From contig JALQUJ010000189.1 in NCBI GenBank assembly GCA_023263825.1, positions 1-6,433 on the forward strand: 6,433 nucleotides of DNA, in the 5' to 3' direction. Source of the stretch: Porticoccus sp. (GTDB lineage Bacteria; Pseudomonadota; Gammaproteobacteria; Pseudomonadales; Porticoccaceae). Below the pieces are notes generated by a model. The model was not told the origin of the DNA and made no database searches. It saw only the letters and a list, made by a program, of their open reading frames with translations. Positions 1-5,891 of this stretch are shown piece by piece. Positions within the stretch are counted from its first letter, which is position 1, and every line of letters begins with the position of its first letter. Both the position numbers and the translations under genes were made by a program.

Positions 1-716
1 AGCACTTCATCCACTAATTCGTTTCGCCCCGTAACAACACCGCCCAAACAACGGCCCTGGCCATCCAAATACTTTGTTGCTGAGTGGATAATCAGATCTG
101 CACCAAACTTTAGGGGCTGTTGTAATGCTGGCGTACAAAAACAGTTGTCGACCACAAGCAGTGCATTATTATCATGAGCCAATGTTGCTAATGCTGGTAG
201 ATCTGCCACATCACAGAGGGGGTTGGATGGTGTTTCCAGAAAAAACATTTTGGTTTCAGGGGTGACTGCATCTTGCCATTGCTCAAGCTCTGTAAGAGAA
301 ACAAATGTAGTTTTAACCCCAAAACGACCTAAGTATTTTTCCAACAAAACAGTTGTCGTACCGAATACATTGCGGGAACAGACAATATGGTCGCCTGATT
401 TGAGTAACGCCATACAGGCACTGAGAATAGCCGCCATACCAGATGAAGTTGCTACAGCCTGCTCTGCTCCCTCTAAGGCAGCAATGCGCTCTTCAAAAAT
501 GCGAACCGTAGGGTTGGTATAACGCGAATAGACATTACCGGCTTGATCACCAGAAAAGCGTGCCGCTGCCTCTTCGGCGTTCTTAAAAATATAGCTGGAG
601 GTAAGAAATAATGGCTCCCCATGTTCCCCTTCATGGGTGCGTGTGTGTCCGGCACGAATGGCAATTGTGTCCAATTCGGCTTCTGCCAACACATCGTTTA
701 TATCTTCAGAGGTCAT
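1..716 (-). CDS. metZ: O-succinylhomoserine sulfhydrylase (MetZ), 3' end cut by window
   Basis: PLP-dependent trans-sulfuration-family enzyme. MetZ condenses an activated homoserine ester with sulfide to give homocysteine for methionine synthesis in the cytoplasm. The first 238 complete codons are in the window; the rest lies beyond position 1, and about 400 residues is usual. Visible family signatures: YSRYTNPT (residues 63-70, phosphate-contacting Tyr/Arg), SSGMAAI (91-97, cofactor phosphate loop), ETPSNP (161-166), VVDN with Asp190 facing the pyridine nitrogen, and SATKYLDG (212-219) with the Schiff-base lysine at Lys215. The ATG at 716-714 places the N-terminus at the expected distance from these motifs; the ribosome site is weak (GGA about ten bases upstream). 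It lies 59 bp after purF, the Pseudomonas arrangement, and this context favours MetZ over the close relatives MetB and MetY. Family certain, exact substrate inferred. Confidence 0.9.
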   Translation of the reverse strand, partial: MTSEDINDVLAEAELDTIAIRAGHTRTHEGEHGEPLFLTSSYIFKNAEEAAARFSGDQAGNVYSRYTNPTVRIFEERIAALEGAEQAVATSSGMAAILSACMALLKSGDHIVCSRNVFGTTTVLLEKYLGRFGVKTTFVSLTELEQWQDAVTPETKMFFLETPSNPLCDVADLPALATLAHDNNALLVVDNCFCTPALQQPLKFGADLIIHSATKYLDGQGRCLGGVVTGRNELVDEV

Positions 717-775
717 TGTATCTATCCACTACAGCTTATGTTTCTAGGTTTATATTGTATACTTTTGCTCTTGGC

Positions 776-2308
776 TTACGCTTCTGAATCAGAGTTATGC
801 AAACCAATCACTTCATCATTTGCAGAATCTTTGGAGCTACTTTTACCATTCTTCGCCGTATCATTCCTTTGGGCATCCAGTTTTTCCAGGTAGCTATTAT
901 CAACATCACCAGTGACATAATTACTATCAAAAACAGCGCAATCAAACTGATCAATCTTACTATTTCCTTCCTTGACACTCTCTACCAAGTCTTCGAGATC
1001 CTGATAAATTAAGCAGTCTGCACCGATTAATTCCGCGACTTCTTTATCTGTCCTATTATGGGCAATTAACTCATGTGCAGATGGCATATCAATACCATAA
1101 ACATTGGGGTAACGAACAGGCGGCGCTGCTGAAGCAATATAAACCTTATTCGCTCCAGCATCACGGGCCATTTGGATAATTTCTTTTGATGTCGTGCCAC
1201 GAACAATAGAGTCATCGACCAACAATACGTTTTTACCCTGAAACTCCAGTTTTACTGGGTTGAGTTTTTGTCGCACTGACTTTTTACGCTGGGTCTGCCC
1301 AGGCATGATAAATGTGCGACCAATATAACGGTTCTTCATAAACCCTTCGCGATACTTTATTCTTAATTTTTCAGCAATTGCCTGTGCCGAAACGCGACTG
1401 GTATCAGGAATGGGTATAACCACATCAATATCATTCTCTGGGTATAACCGTTGTATTTTTTCAGACAGTTTTTCTCCCATTCTTAAACGGGATTTATAGA
1501 CAGATATTTCATCAATAATAGAGTCTGGTCGAGCAAAATATACATGCTCAAAAATACAAGGCATCAGCTTAGGGTTTTCTGCACATTGCTCCAAATGCAA
1601 TTTACCATCAGTGTCCACATACAATGCTTCCCCTGGTGCGAGATCACGTACTAATTTAAATCCTAAAACATCCAAAGCCACACTTTCAGAGGCCACCATA
1701 TATTCCATGCCCTGGTCAGTTTCACGCTGACCGTAGACAAGTGGACGAATACCATTGGGATCACGAAATGCCACCATGCCATAGCTGGCTATCATGCCAA
1801 CAACGGCATAAGCACCACGGCAACGGCGATGAACTCGCCTAACCGCTTCAAAGATATCATTAGATGTTGGCTGCAACTTGCCCTGTAGCAGCAGCTCATG
1901 GGCAAAAACATTGAGTAATGCTTCTGAATCAGAGTCTGTATTAATATGACGTAAGTCAGATTTGAATAGCAGCTCCATCAACTCGTCGGTATTGGTGAGA
2001 TTACCGTTATGGGCCATGCATATACCATAAGGTGAATTCACATAAAACGGCTGTGCAAGGGCTGGACCTGAACTACCCGCTGTAGGGTAACGTACATGGC
2101 CAATACCCATGTTTCCCTGGAGCTGAGCCATATGGCGAGAGTGAAAGACATCTTTGACCAAACCAACGCTTTTACGCTGATTAAAACGTCCATTGTCACA
2201 GGTCATTATTCCTGCGGCATCCTGGCCACGGTGTTGAAGCATAGTTAATGCATCATAAAGTTGAAGATTAACGTTTGTATTACCAAAAATTCCGACTACA
2301 CCACACAT
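776..2308 (-). CDS. purF: Amidophosphoribosyltransferase (glutamine PRPP amidotransferase)
   Basis: Catalyses the first committed step of purine synthesis: PRPP plus glutamine gives 5-phosphoribosylamine. The protein has 510 residues, close to the E. coli length of 505. The N-terminal class II glutaminase domain starts MCGVVGIFGN, so Cys2 becomes the N-terminal nucleophile after Met removal, with no propeptide (E. coli type rather than Bacillus type). Further glutaminase motifs are GHVRYPTAG (70-78), HNGNLTN (100-106) and TDSDSE (124-129). The C-terminal phosphoribosyltransferase domain has the flexible loop around KNRYIGRTFIMPGQ (325-338) and the PRPP loop VLLVDDSIVRGTTS (361-374). The last 25 or so residues form a Ser/Asp-rich tail of the variable kind. 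The ATG is preceded by AGAGG (2320-2324) with an 11-base spacer. It lies 50 bp after cvpA, as in E. coli and Pseudomonas, so co-transcription is likely. Confidence 0.98.
   Translation of the reverse strand: MCGVVGIFGNTNVNLQLYDALTMLQHRGQDAAGIMTCDNGRFNQRKSVGLVKDVFHSRHMAQLQGNMGIGHVRYPTAGSSGPALAQPFYVNSPYGICMAHNGNLTNTDELMELLFKSDLRHINTDSDSEALLNVFAHELLLQGKLQPTSNDIFEAVRRVHRRCRGAYAVVGMIASYGMVAFRDPNGIRPLVYGQRETDQGMEYMVASESVALDVLGFKLVRDLAPGEALYVDTDGKLHLEQCAENPKLMPCIFEHVYFARPDSIIDEISVYKSRLRMGEKLSEKIQRLYPENDIDVVIPIPDTSRVSAQAIAEKLRIKYREGFMKNRYIGRTFIMPGQTQRKKSVRQKLNPVKLEFQGKNVLLVDDSIVRGTTSKEIIQMARDAGANKVYIASAAPPVRYPNVYGIDMPSAHELIAHNRTDKEVAELIGADCLIYQDLEDLVESVKEGNSKIDQFDCAVFDSNYVTGDVDNSYLEKLDAQRNDTAKNGKSSSKDSANDEVIGLHNSDSEA
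780..795. repeat. 16-bp direct repeat in purF, copy at the 3' end
   Basis: Identical to 1920-1935. Here it encodes the last residues (SDSEA) before the purF stop codon. The two copies are exactly 1140 bp apart, in the same reading frame. Both contain the odd palindrome TCTGA-A-TCAGA on the plus strand. Confidence 0.8.
1920..1935. repeat. 16-bp direct repeat in purF, internal copy
   Basis: Identical to 780-795. This copy encodes the conserved glutaminase-domain motif DSDSEA (residues 125-130), which is constrained by protein function. The copy at the gene's end is therefore the one more likely to be secondary or coincidental. Confidence 0.8.
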
Positions 2309-2358
2309 GGGTCTGGCAACCTCTTTAAACGGCTATTTACTACTGTATCGCCTACTCA

Positions 2359-2853
2359 TCAAAGCAGGTTCTTCAAAAAGTCCAATACCGCTGTGCCTGT
2401 CTCCCTGGCCCAGTCTTCGTACTGCATAAAATAGGGAATTAATGTGGACTCAAGCCACCACTGATCTTCCATTACAGGCAATATTTTAGGCAAAATAATC
2501 AGGATAACCATCACAATGGTCAGCCCCCGAATAGCGCCAAAAACAAGGCCTAGCAATCGATCTGTTCCAGAAAGGCCTGTGGCCTTGACCAGCTTACCCA
2601 AAAGATAATTTAAGATACTACCAACAAGTAAAACAGCAACGAATAAAACAATCCAAGCAGCGAGCATTCGTAGGGAGGGAGTATCAATCAGGTCTGGCAT
2701 TAAAGATGCCAGCTGATCGTGAAAAATAGAGGCTATAACTGCAGCTGCCAGCCAGATTAACAATGAGACTATTTCTTTTACAAAGCCTCTTACTACGCTA
2801 ATAAGTGCAGACAAACCCAATACTGCAATAATCGCCCAGTCAGCCCAAGTCAT
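2359..2853 (-). CDS. cvpA: CvpA family inner-membrane protein
   Basis: CvpA is a small polytopic inner-membrane protein named for its requirement in colicin V production in E. coli; its molecular activity is not settled. This copy has 164 residues, the usual size. Four hydrophobic segments are visible at about residues 5-22, 27-46, 62-87 and 100-124, followed by a polar, amphipathic C-terminal tail. Family-typical motifs are RGFVKE (22-27) after the first segment and TDRLLGLVFGAIRG (97-110) leading into the fourth. The ATG has an AGGG ribosome site at 2864-2867 with a 10-base spacer. It sits 50 bp before purF, the widely conserved cvpA-purF pair. The 113-bp region upstream holds the only reasonable promoter candidate in the window, so cvpA-purF-metZ may be separately transcribed. 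Identification is strong by sequence and context; function at the biochemical level remains open. Confidence 0.95.
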   Translation of the reverse strand: MTWADWAIIAVLGLSALISVVRGFVKEIVSLLIWLAAAVIASIFHDQLASLMPDLIDTPSLRMLAAWIVLFVAVLLVGSILNYLLGKLVKATGLSGTDRLLGLVFGAIRGLTIVMVILIILPKILPVMEDQWWLESTLIPYFMQYEDWARETGTAVLDFLKNLL

Positions 2854-2896
2854 GATGTGATCGCCCTATTGCATATAAAGAGTACAAAATAATAAG

Positions 2897-2908
2897 CACT
2901 CTAGAGTG
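2897..2908. promoter_or_regulatory. 12-bp perfect palindrome upstream of cvpA (possible operator)
   Basis: CACTCTAGAGTG is self-complementary over all 12 bases. It lies directly downstream of the TATAAT at 2914-2919, where a transcript toward cvpA would begin, a typical place for a repressor site. It does not resemble the E. coli PurR box (ACGCAAACGTTTGCGT). The palindrome is seen in the sequence; the operator role is a guess. Confidence 0.35.
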
Positions 2909-2913
2909 ATTGG

Positions 2914-2919
2914 ATTATA
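2914..2919 (-). promoter_or_regulatory. Candidate -10 box for cvpA-purF transcription
   Basis: The minus strand reads TATAAT, a perfect sigma-70 -10 hexamer, 60 bp upstream of the cvpA start codon, predicting a leader of about 50-55 nt. No good -35 hexamer lies at 16-18 bp: the 17-bp position (2937-2942) reads TCCGGT, with one match to TTGACA, and there is no extended -10 TG. If real, the promoter would be weak or activator-dependent. It lies in an AT-rich spacer where a chance match is quite possible. Confidence 0.35.
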
Positions 2920-2940
2920 AGGGTTAATACCATAAAACCG

Positions 2941-2955
2941 GAGTGTAACAGAGTG
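2941..2955. repeat. Two GAGTG half-sites spaced 10 bp apart
   Basis: The plus strand reads GAGTG-TAACA-GAGTG (CACTC-TGTTA-CACTC on the transcribed strand). The two copies are one helical turn apart and match the arms of the palindrome at 2897-2908. They cover the position of the missing -35 box and the DNA just upstream, where an activator would bind. Any binding role is inferred. Confidence 0.3.
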
Positions 2956-2966
2956 ACTAGCTAAGG

Positions 2967-3494
2967 TCAGGGCTCAAAGTGGAGCAACAAGGAATCTACA
3001 CCATATTTTTTATCAATGGCGGTTTTTTCCTGAACCAGTTTCTTTTTCAAAACCTTTGGACCCACAAATACACGACTCAGGGTGCCTGATGTACCTTTCT
3101 TTTCACGAATAAAGGCACGGTATCCATCAGCTAACAGTTTTTTTACCAAATCCTCTGCTGTAGCCTTCTCTTTAAAACTACCAACTTGTAATACCCAACC
3201 AATAGGCATTCCATCAGAAGATAAAGCAGGGATTTCATCTTCTAGGGATTCACTTTGTTTGGGTGATTCAGAACCAAACTGGAATATCTCATCGGCTGAT
3301 TTTGCAGGAATGATATCTTTCGGCCTTTGAGGTTCTGCCACAACAACTGCTTCAATGTCTGGCATTGGAGGAATAGTAGAACTAACGTCTACCTGACGCT
3401 CACCAGAAAAATCGAATACCAGAGGAATAATCACTATCGCTAACGCAACTAAAACAAGAGCGCCTACGATTCTCTGCTTTAAGCTTTCACTCAC
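2967..3494 (-). CDS. dedD: DedD-like SPOR domain protein
   Basis: Bitopic inner-membrane protein of the DedD type. SPOR domains bind glycan strands stripped of stem peptides at the division septum, and E. coli DedD takes part in cell constriction. The 175 residues comprise a short cytoplasmic N-terminus (MSESLKQR), one membrane segment at about 10-28, a Pro/Glu/Ser-rich periplasmic linker (about 30-96) and a C-terminal SPOR domain (about 97-175). The SPOR domain contains WVLQVGSF (100-107), ADGYRAFI (122-129) and SRVFVGP (140-146). It is shorter than E. coli DedD (220 residues), with the difference mostly in the linker. The start codon is GTG at 3494-3492, supported by the ribosome site at 3504-3509 and because it keeps the membrane anchor. 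The position between folC and cvpA is the conserved dedD position. No clear terminator follows. Confidence 0.92.
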   Translation of the reverse strand: MSESLKQRIVGALVLVALAIVIIPLVFDFSGERQVDVSSTIPPMPDIEAVVVAEPQRPKDIIPAKSADEIFQFGSESPKQSESLEDEIPALSSDGMPIGWVLQVGSFKEKATAEDLVKKLLADGYRAFIREKKGTSGTLSRVFVGPKVLKKKLVQEKTAIDKKYGVDSLLLHFEP

Positions 3495-3503
3495 TTTTCA
3501 GAA

Positions 3504-3509
3504 CTCCCT
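3504..3509 (-). promoter_or_regulatory. Ribosome binding site that fixes the dedD GTG start
   Basis: The minus strand reads AGGGAG, 9 bases before the GTG at 3494-3492. This is the best Shine-Dalgarno match in the window. There is no in-frame ATG between it and the membrane segment, so it decides the non-ATG start. Confidence 0.75.
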
Positions 3510-3563
3510 GCCCTTTGACTTTTGTAGATACTAATATTTGCCTTAAATTAGCACTTTTTACTC

Positions 3564-3588
3564 AAAGCTTTTTGAATCAAAACTCTTT
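3564..3588. repeat. AT-rich imperfect inverted repeat between folC and dedD
   Basis: A 25-bp element with 10 of 12 arm positions paired around a single central base (core TTTTGA-A-TCAAAA, outer arms AAAG/CTTT). It lies in the 107-bp folC-dedD spacer, 14 bp after the folC stop. It is too A/T-rich and lacks a loop and a following U-run on the minus strand, so it is not a convincing terminator. A protein-binding site or weak processing signal is possible but unsupported. Confidence 0.35.
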
Positions 3589-3601
3589 AAGCCAGTATTT
3601 T

Positions 3602-4903
3602 TTAATCCAAGTTCTCTAGCCAACTAAGTACAGGCCCAACTGTAAAAAAGGATCCAAAAACAACGACTGTATCACCCGCATCAGAAGCTGCTATCGCCTT
3701 CTTTAAAGCCACTGAAGGTGATATTTCTACATTACAGGCCAAACTTGGGGTTTTATTGTACATCAGTGCCGCAAGATTTCGTGCTTTAGCTGCACGCTCC
3801 TGTCCTGGAATATCACAAAAATACCAACTATGTATGAGGGGAAGTAATGGCCGCCATATACCCTCGATATCTTTATCGCTCATTACTCCAAAAACAGCGC
3901 TTTTTTTTGCCGGTAATGTCGACAATCTTTGTGCAAGTAATTCAGCAGCTTGGGGGTTATGCGCGACATCCAGCACGATATGGGCACCATCGATATTTAG
4001 CTGTTGATACCGCCCTTTTAAATGTACAAATTCCAAGCCCTTTTTAATCACTGGTTGAGGCAGTTCTGGGACCAATAAGTTCACAGCCTCAACAGCACAG
4101 GCAACACTGTTTTCAGGCAGCAAATGACCAACAAAGCCCCTGGTATCCTCACCTTCTTTAACTTTCCCATAAAAATCTGGCAGAAAAAAATCATGGCCGT
4201 TAATCATTAACTCAACATCGATTGATTCTGCCTTTTCTAATAATCCAGAAACAGGTTCTATATCTCCACAAAGAAGGGGTTTACCCTGCCGGCCAATTGA
4301 TGCCTTTTCTGCTGCAATAATATTCAAGTCGCTGCCCAACCAGTCCTCATGATCCAATGCGATACTTGTGACTATCGCAATATCAGCATCAAGAATATTG
4401 ACGGCATCAAGCCGGCCTCCCAAGCCCACCTCTAAAACAGCCACATCTAGTTCATGGTCAGCCATTATTAAAAAAGCAGCCAGTGTTCCAAACTCAAAAT
4501 AACTGAGGCTTATGCCCTCTCGTGCAACCTCTACGCGCTCAAATGCTCCACAAATCGCCTCATCATCTATATTCGTACCATTGATACAAATACGTTCGTT
4601 ATAGCGTATAAAATGTGGCGACGTATAGGTTCCGACCTGATAGCCGACCGACCTTAAAATACTATCAATTACAGCAACACAGGAGCCTTTACCGTTGGTA
4701 CCCGCAACAGTAATGATCTGTTTTGCTATTTGGTGAGTTGTCGATTGACTATCTAATTTAGAGCTATTTGACGGCAAAAGGCCGAGTTGCTCTGCAACCC
4801 GGCCTACTCTATCAAGCCCAAGCTCTATCTCTTTGGGGTGCCTGGTCTCTAATAGGTCAAGCCATTCATCCAGAGACTGGGGCAGTATCGGCTGGGGGGG
4901 CAT
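3602..4903 (-). CDS. folC: Bifunctional dihydrofolate synthase / folylpolyglutamate synthase
   Basis: ATP-dependent ligase of the Mur ligase superfamily. It adds glutamate to dihydropteroate to make dihydrofolate and then extends folate with further glutamates. The 433 residues from the ATG at 4903 carry the P-loop AGTNGKGS (67-74), SPHFIRYNER (95-104), LEVGLGGRLDAVNI (157-170), LDHEDWLG (183-190), EKA with the likely carbamylated Lys200, LKGRYQ (295-300), DVAHNP (312-317) and the terminal VVFGSFFTVG. Compared with E. coli FolC there are about 13 extra residues just before the P-loop. The ATG at 4903 overlaps accD by 38 bp and gives an N-terminus like that of E. coli. An in-frame GTG at 4927 would add 8 residues; neither start has a strong ribosome site. 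The overlap suggests translational coupling to accD. Confidence 0.96.
   Translation of the reverse strand: MPPQPILPQSLDEWLDLLETRHPKEIELGLDRVGRVAEQLGLLPSNSSKLDSQSTTHQIAKQIITVAGTNGKGSCVAVIDSILRSVGYQVGTYTSPHFIRYNERICINGTNIDDEAICGAFERVEVAREGISLSYFEFGTLAAFLIMADHELDVAVLEVGLGGRLDAVNILDADIAIVTSIALDHEDWLGSDLNIIAAEKASIGRQGKPLLCGDIEPVSGLLEKAESIDVELMINGHDFFLPDFYGKVKEGEDTRGFVGHLLPENSVACAVEAVNLLVPELPQPVIKKGLEFVHLKGRYQQLNIDGAHIVLDVAHNPQAAELLAQRLSTLPAKKSAVFGVMSDKDIEGIWRPLLPLIHSWYFCDIPGQERAAKARNLAALMYNKTPSLACNVEISPSVALKKAIAASDAGDTVVVFGSFFTVGPVLSWLENLD
3901..3908. repeat. Eight-base A/T homopolymer inside folC
   Basis: The coding (minus) strand has A8 across codons for Ala-Lys-Lys-Ser (around residues 332-335). 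It is the longest homopolymer I noticed in the window. The frame stays open through it. Confidence 0.7.
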
Positions 4904-5843
4904 TTTGATCGCCAGTTTCAGGGTCACTCAATTCCGAGGGGGATGACAAATCGCTATCAGTCGATTTACCAGCAGCAATGTCTAGTCCAGGGCGCCCAGT
5001 AAACTTGGCCAATAGAGATGACAAAGTAGAGCGCATCTCTTGCCTGGGAATAATCATATCAATCGCACCATGTTCAAGCAGGAACTCCGCGCGCTGAAAC
5101 CCTTTTGGCAGTTTTTGACGAATTGTTTGTTCAATAATATTCGGTCCTGCAAATCCGGCCCTTGCACCAGGCTCTGCGGCATTAATGTCACCAAGTAATG
5201 CTAGACTGGCAGAAACACCACCGTAAACAGGGTCTGTCATCACCGAAATATAAGGCGTACCTTGTGCTTTAAGTCTTTCAATGACGGCACTGGTTTTAGC
5301 CATCTGCATCAAAGAAATCAACGCTTCCTGCATACGTGCACCGCCCGTAGCAGAGAAACAAATAAAAGGAATGTTATCTTCTAGGGCAATTTGGGCTGCT
5401 CGGGTAAAACGCTCTCCAACCACATAGCCCATAGAACCACCATGAAATGCAAATTCAAAGGCTACAACGACTACAGGCATGCCATTTAATGTGCCCTTCA
5501 TGGCAACAATAGCATCGTCTTCCCCCGTTGCTTTTTGTGCAGCGGAAAGTCGATCTTTATATTTTTTGATATCTTTAAATTTGAGACGATCAATTGGTTT
5601 TACGTCTTCTGCCAATACTTGGCGACCTTCCGGGTCGAGGAAAATATCCAACCGACGTCGAGCACCTACTCGCAAATGGTGATCACACTTAGGGCATACA
5701 TCCAGGTTTTTTTCTAATTCAGGGCGATATAAGGGTGCACTACACTTGGGGCACTTAGTCCACAACCCTTCAGGGACACTTTGAGTCCGATCTTTCTTCT
5801 GGGTTGCAGGACCTTTGGGACGAATTTTTTCCAGCCAGCTCAT
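4866..5843 (-). CDS. accD: Acetyl-CoA carboxylase carboxyltransferase subunit beta
   Basis: Beta subunit of the carboxyltransferase half of bacterial acetyl-CoA carboxylase. With AccA it transfers the carboxyl group from biotin on AccB to acetyl-CoA, giving malonyl-CoA for fatty acid synthesis in the cytoplasm. The 325 residues start MSWLEKIRPK, near-identical to the E. coli start. An N-terminal four-cysteine zinc finger is complete (Cys31, Cys34, Cys50, Cys53). The crotonase-like fold carries FEFAFHGGSMG (129-139), FSATGGARMQEAL (163-175), TDPVYGGVSASLA (203-215) and FAGPNIIEQT (231-240). After about residue 290 comes a Ser/Pro/Asp-rich low-complexity tail that overlaps folC. The ATG has a GGA site 6 bases upstream plus AGGA at 5857-5860. 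It lies 48 bp after trpA. E. coli AccD represses its own mRNA through the zinc finger; whether that holds here is unknown. Confidence 0.98.
   Translation of the reverse strand: MSWLEKIRPKGPATQKKDRTQSVPEGLWTKCPKCSAPLYRPELEKNLDVCPKCDHHLRVGARRRLDIFLDPEGRQVLAEDVKPIDRLKFKDIKKYKDRLSAAQKATGEDDAIVAMKGTLNGMPVVVVAFEFAFHGGSMGYVVGERFTRAAQIALEDNIPFICFSATGGARMQEALISLMQMAKTSAVIERLKAQGTPYISVMTDPVYGGVSASLALLGDINAAEPGARAGFAGPNIIEQTIRQKLPKGFQRAEFLLEHGAIDMIIPRQEMRSTLSSLLAKFTGRPGLDIAAGKSTDSDLSSPSELSDPETGDQNAPPADTAPVSG
4894..4900. repeat. Seven-base G/C homopolymer directly after the folC start
   Basis: The coding strand has C7 immediately after the folC ATG at 4903-4901, within the accD-folC overlap. It is read as Pro-Pro in FolC and Ala-Pro-Pro in the AccD tail. 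A one-base slip would change both frames. Confidence 0.7.
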
Positions 5844-5891
5844 ATTTTTTCCATTTTCCTAGTGCTTTCTGTTACCTATCATTCTAACCAA

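Noticed and set aside
223..522. Plus-strand open frame of 99 codons
   Set aside because: It lies wholly antisense within metZ, whose frame carries all the PLP-enzyme motifs; its translation resembles no family I know.
473..694. Minus-strand open frame of 73 codons near the start of metZ
   Set aside because: It is an out-of-frame reading of metZ; the true frame continues to the window edge with an intact active site.
749..761. AT-rich TATACAATATAAA stretch upstream of metZ as a promoter
   Set aside because: -10-like hexamers exist but no -35 match lies at 16-18 bp, and this position falls in the end of purF. Co-transcription with purF is simpler.
621..893. Plus-strand hydrophobic open frame spanning the metZ-purF gap
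   Set aside because: It is mostly antisense to metZ and purF, and the gap is only 59 bp. Hydrophobicity is expected from the antisense of such codons.
2309..2358. Possible terminator or promoter between cvpA and purF
   Set aside because: I see no hairpin with a U-run and no paired promoter boxes; only a ribosome site for purF is visible.
4904..4927. GTG at 4927 as the folC start
   Set aside because: Not excluded, but the ATG at 4903 gives an N-terminus closer in length to E. coli FolC and a smaller overlap; only a weak GGA precedes the GTG.
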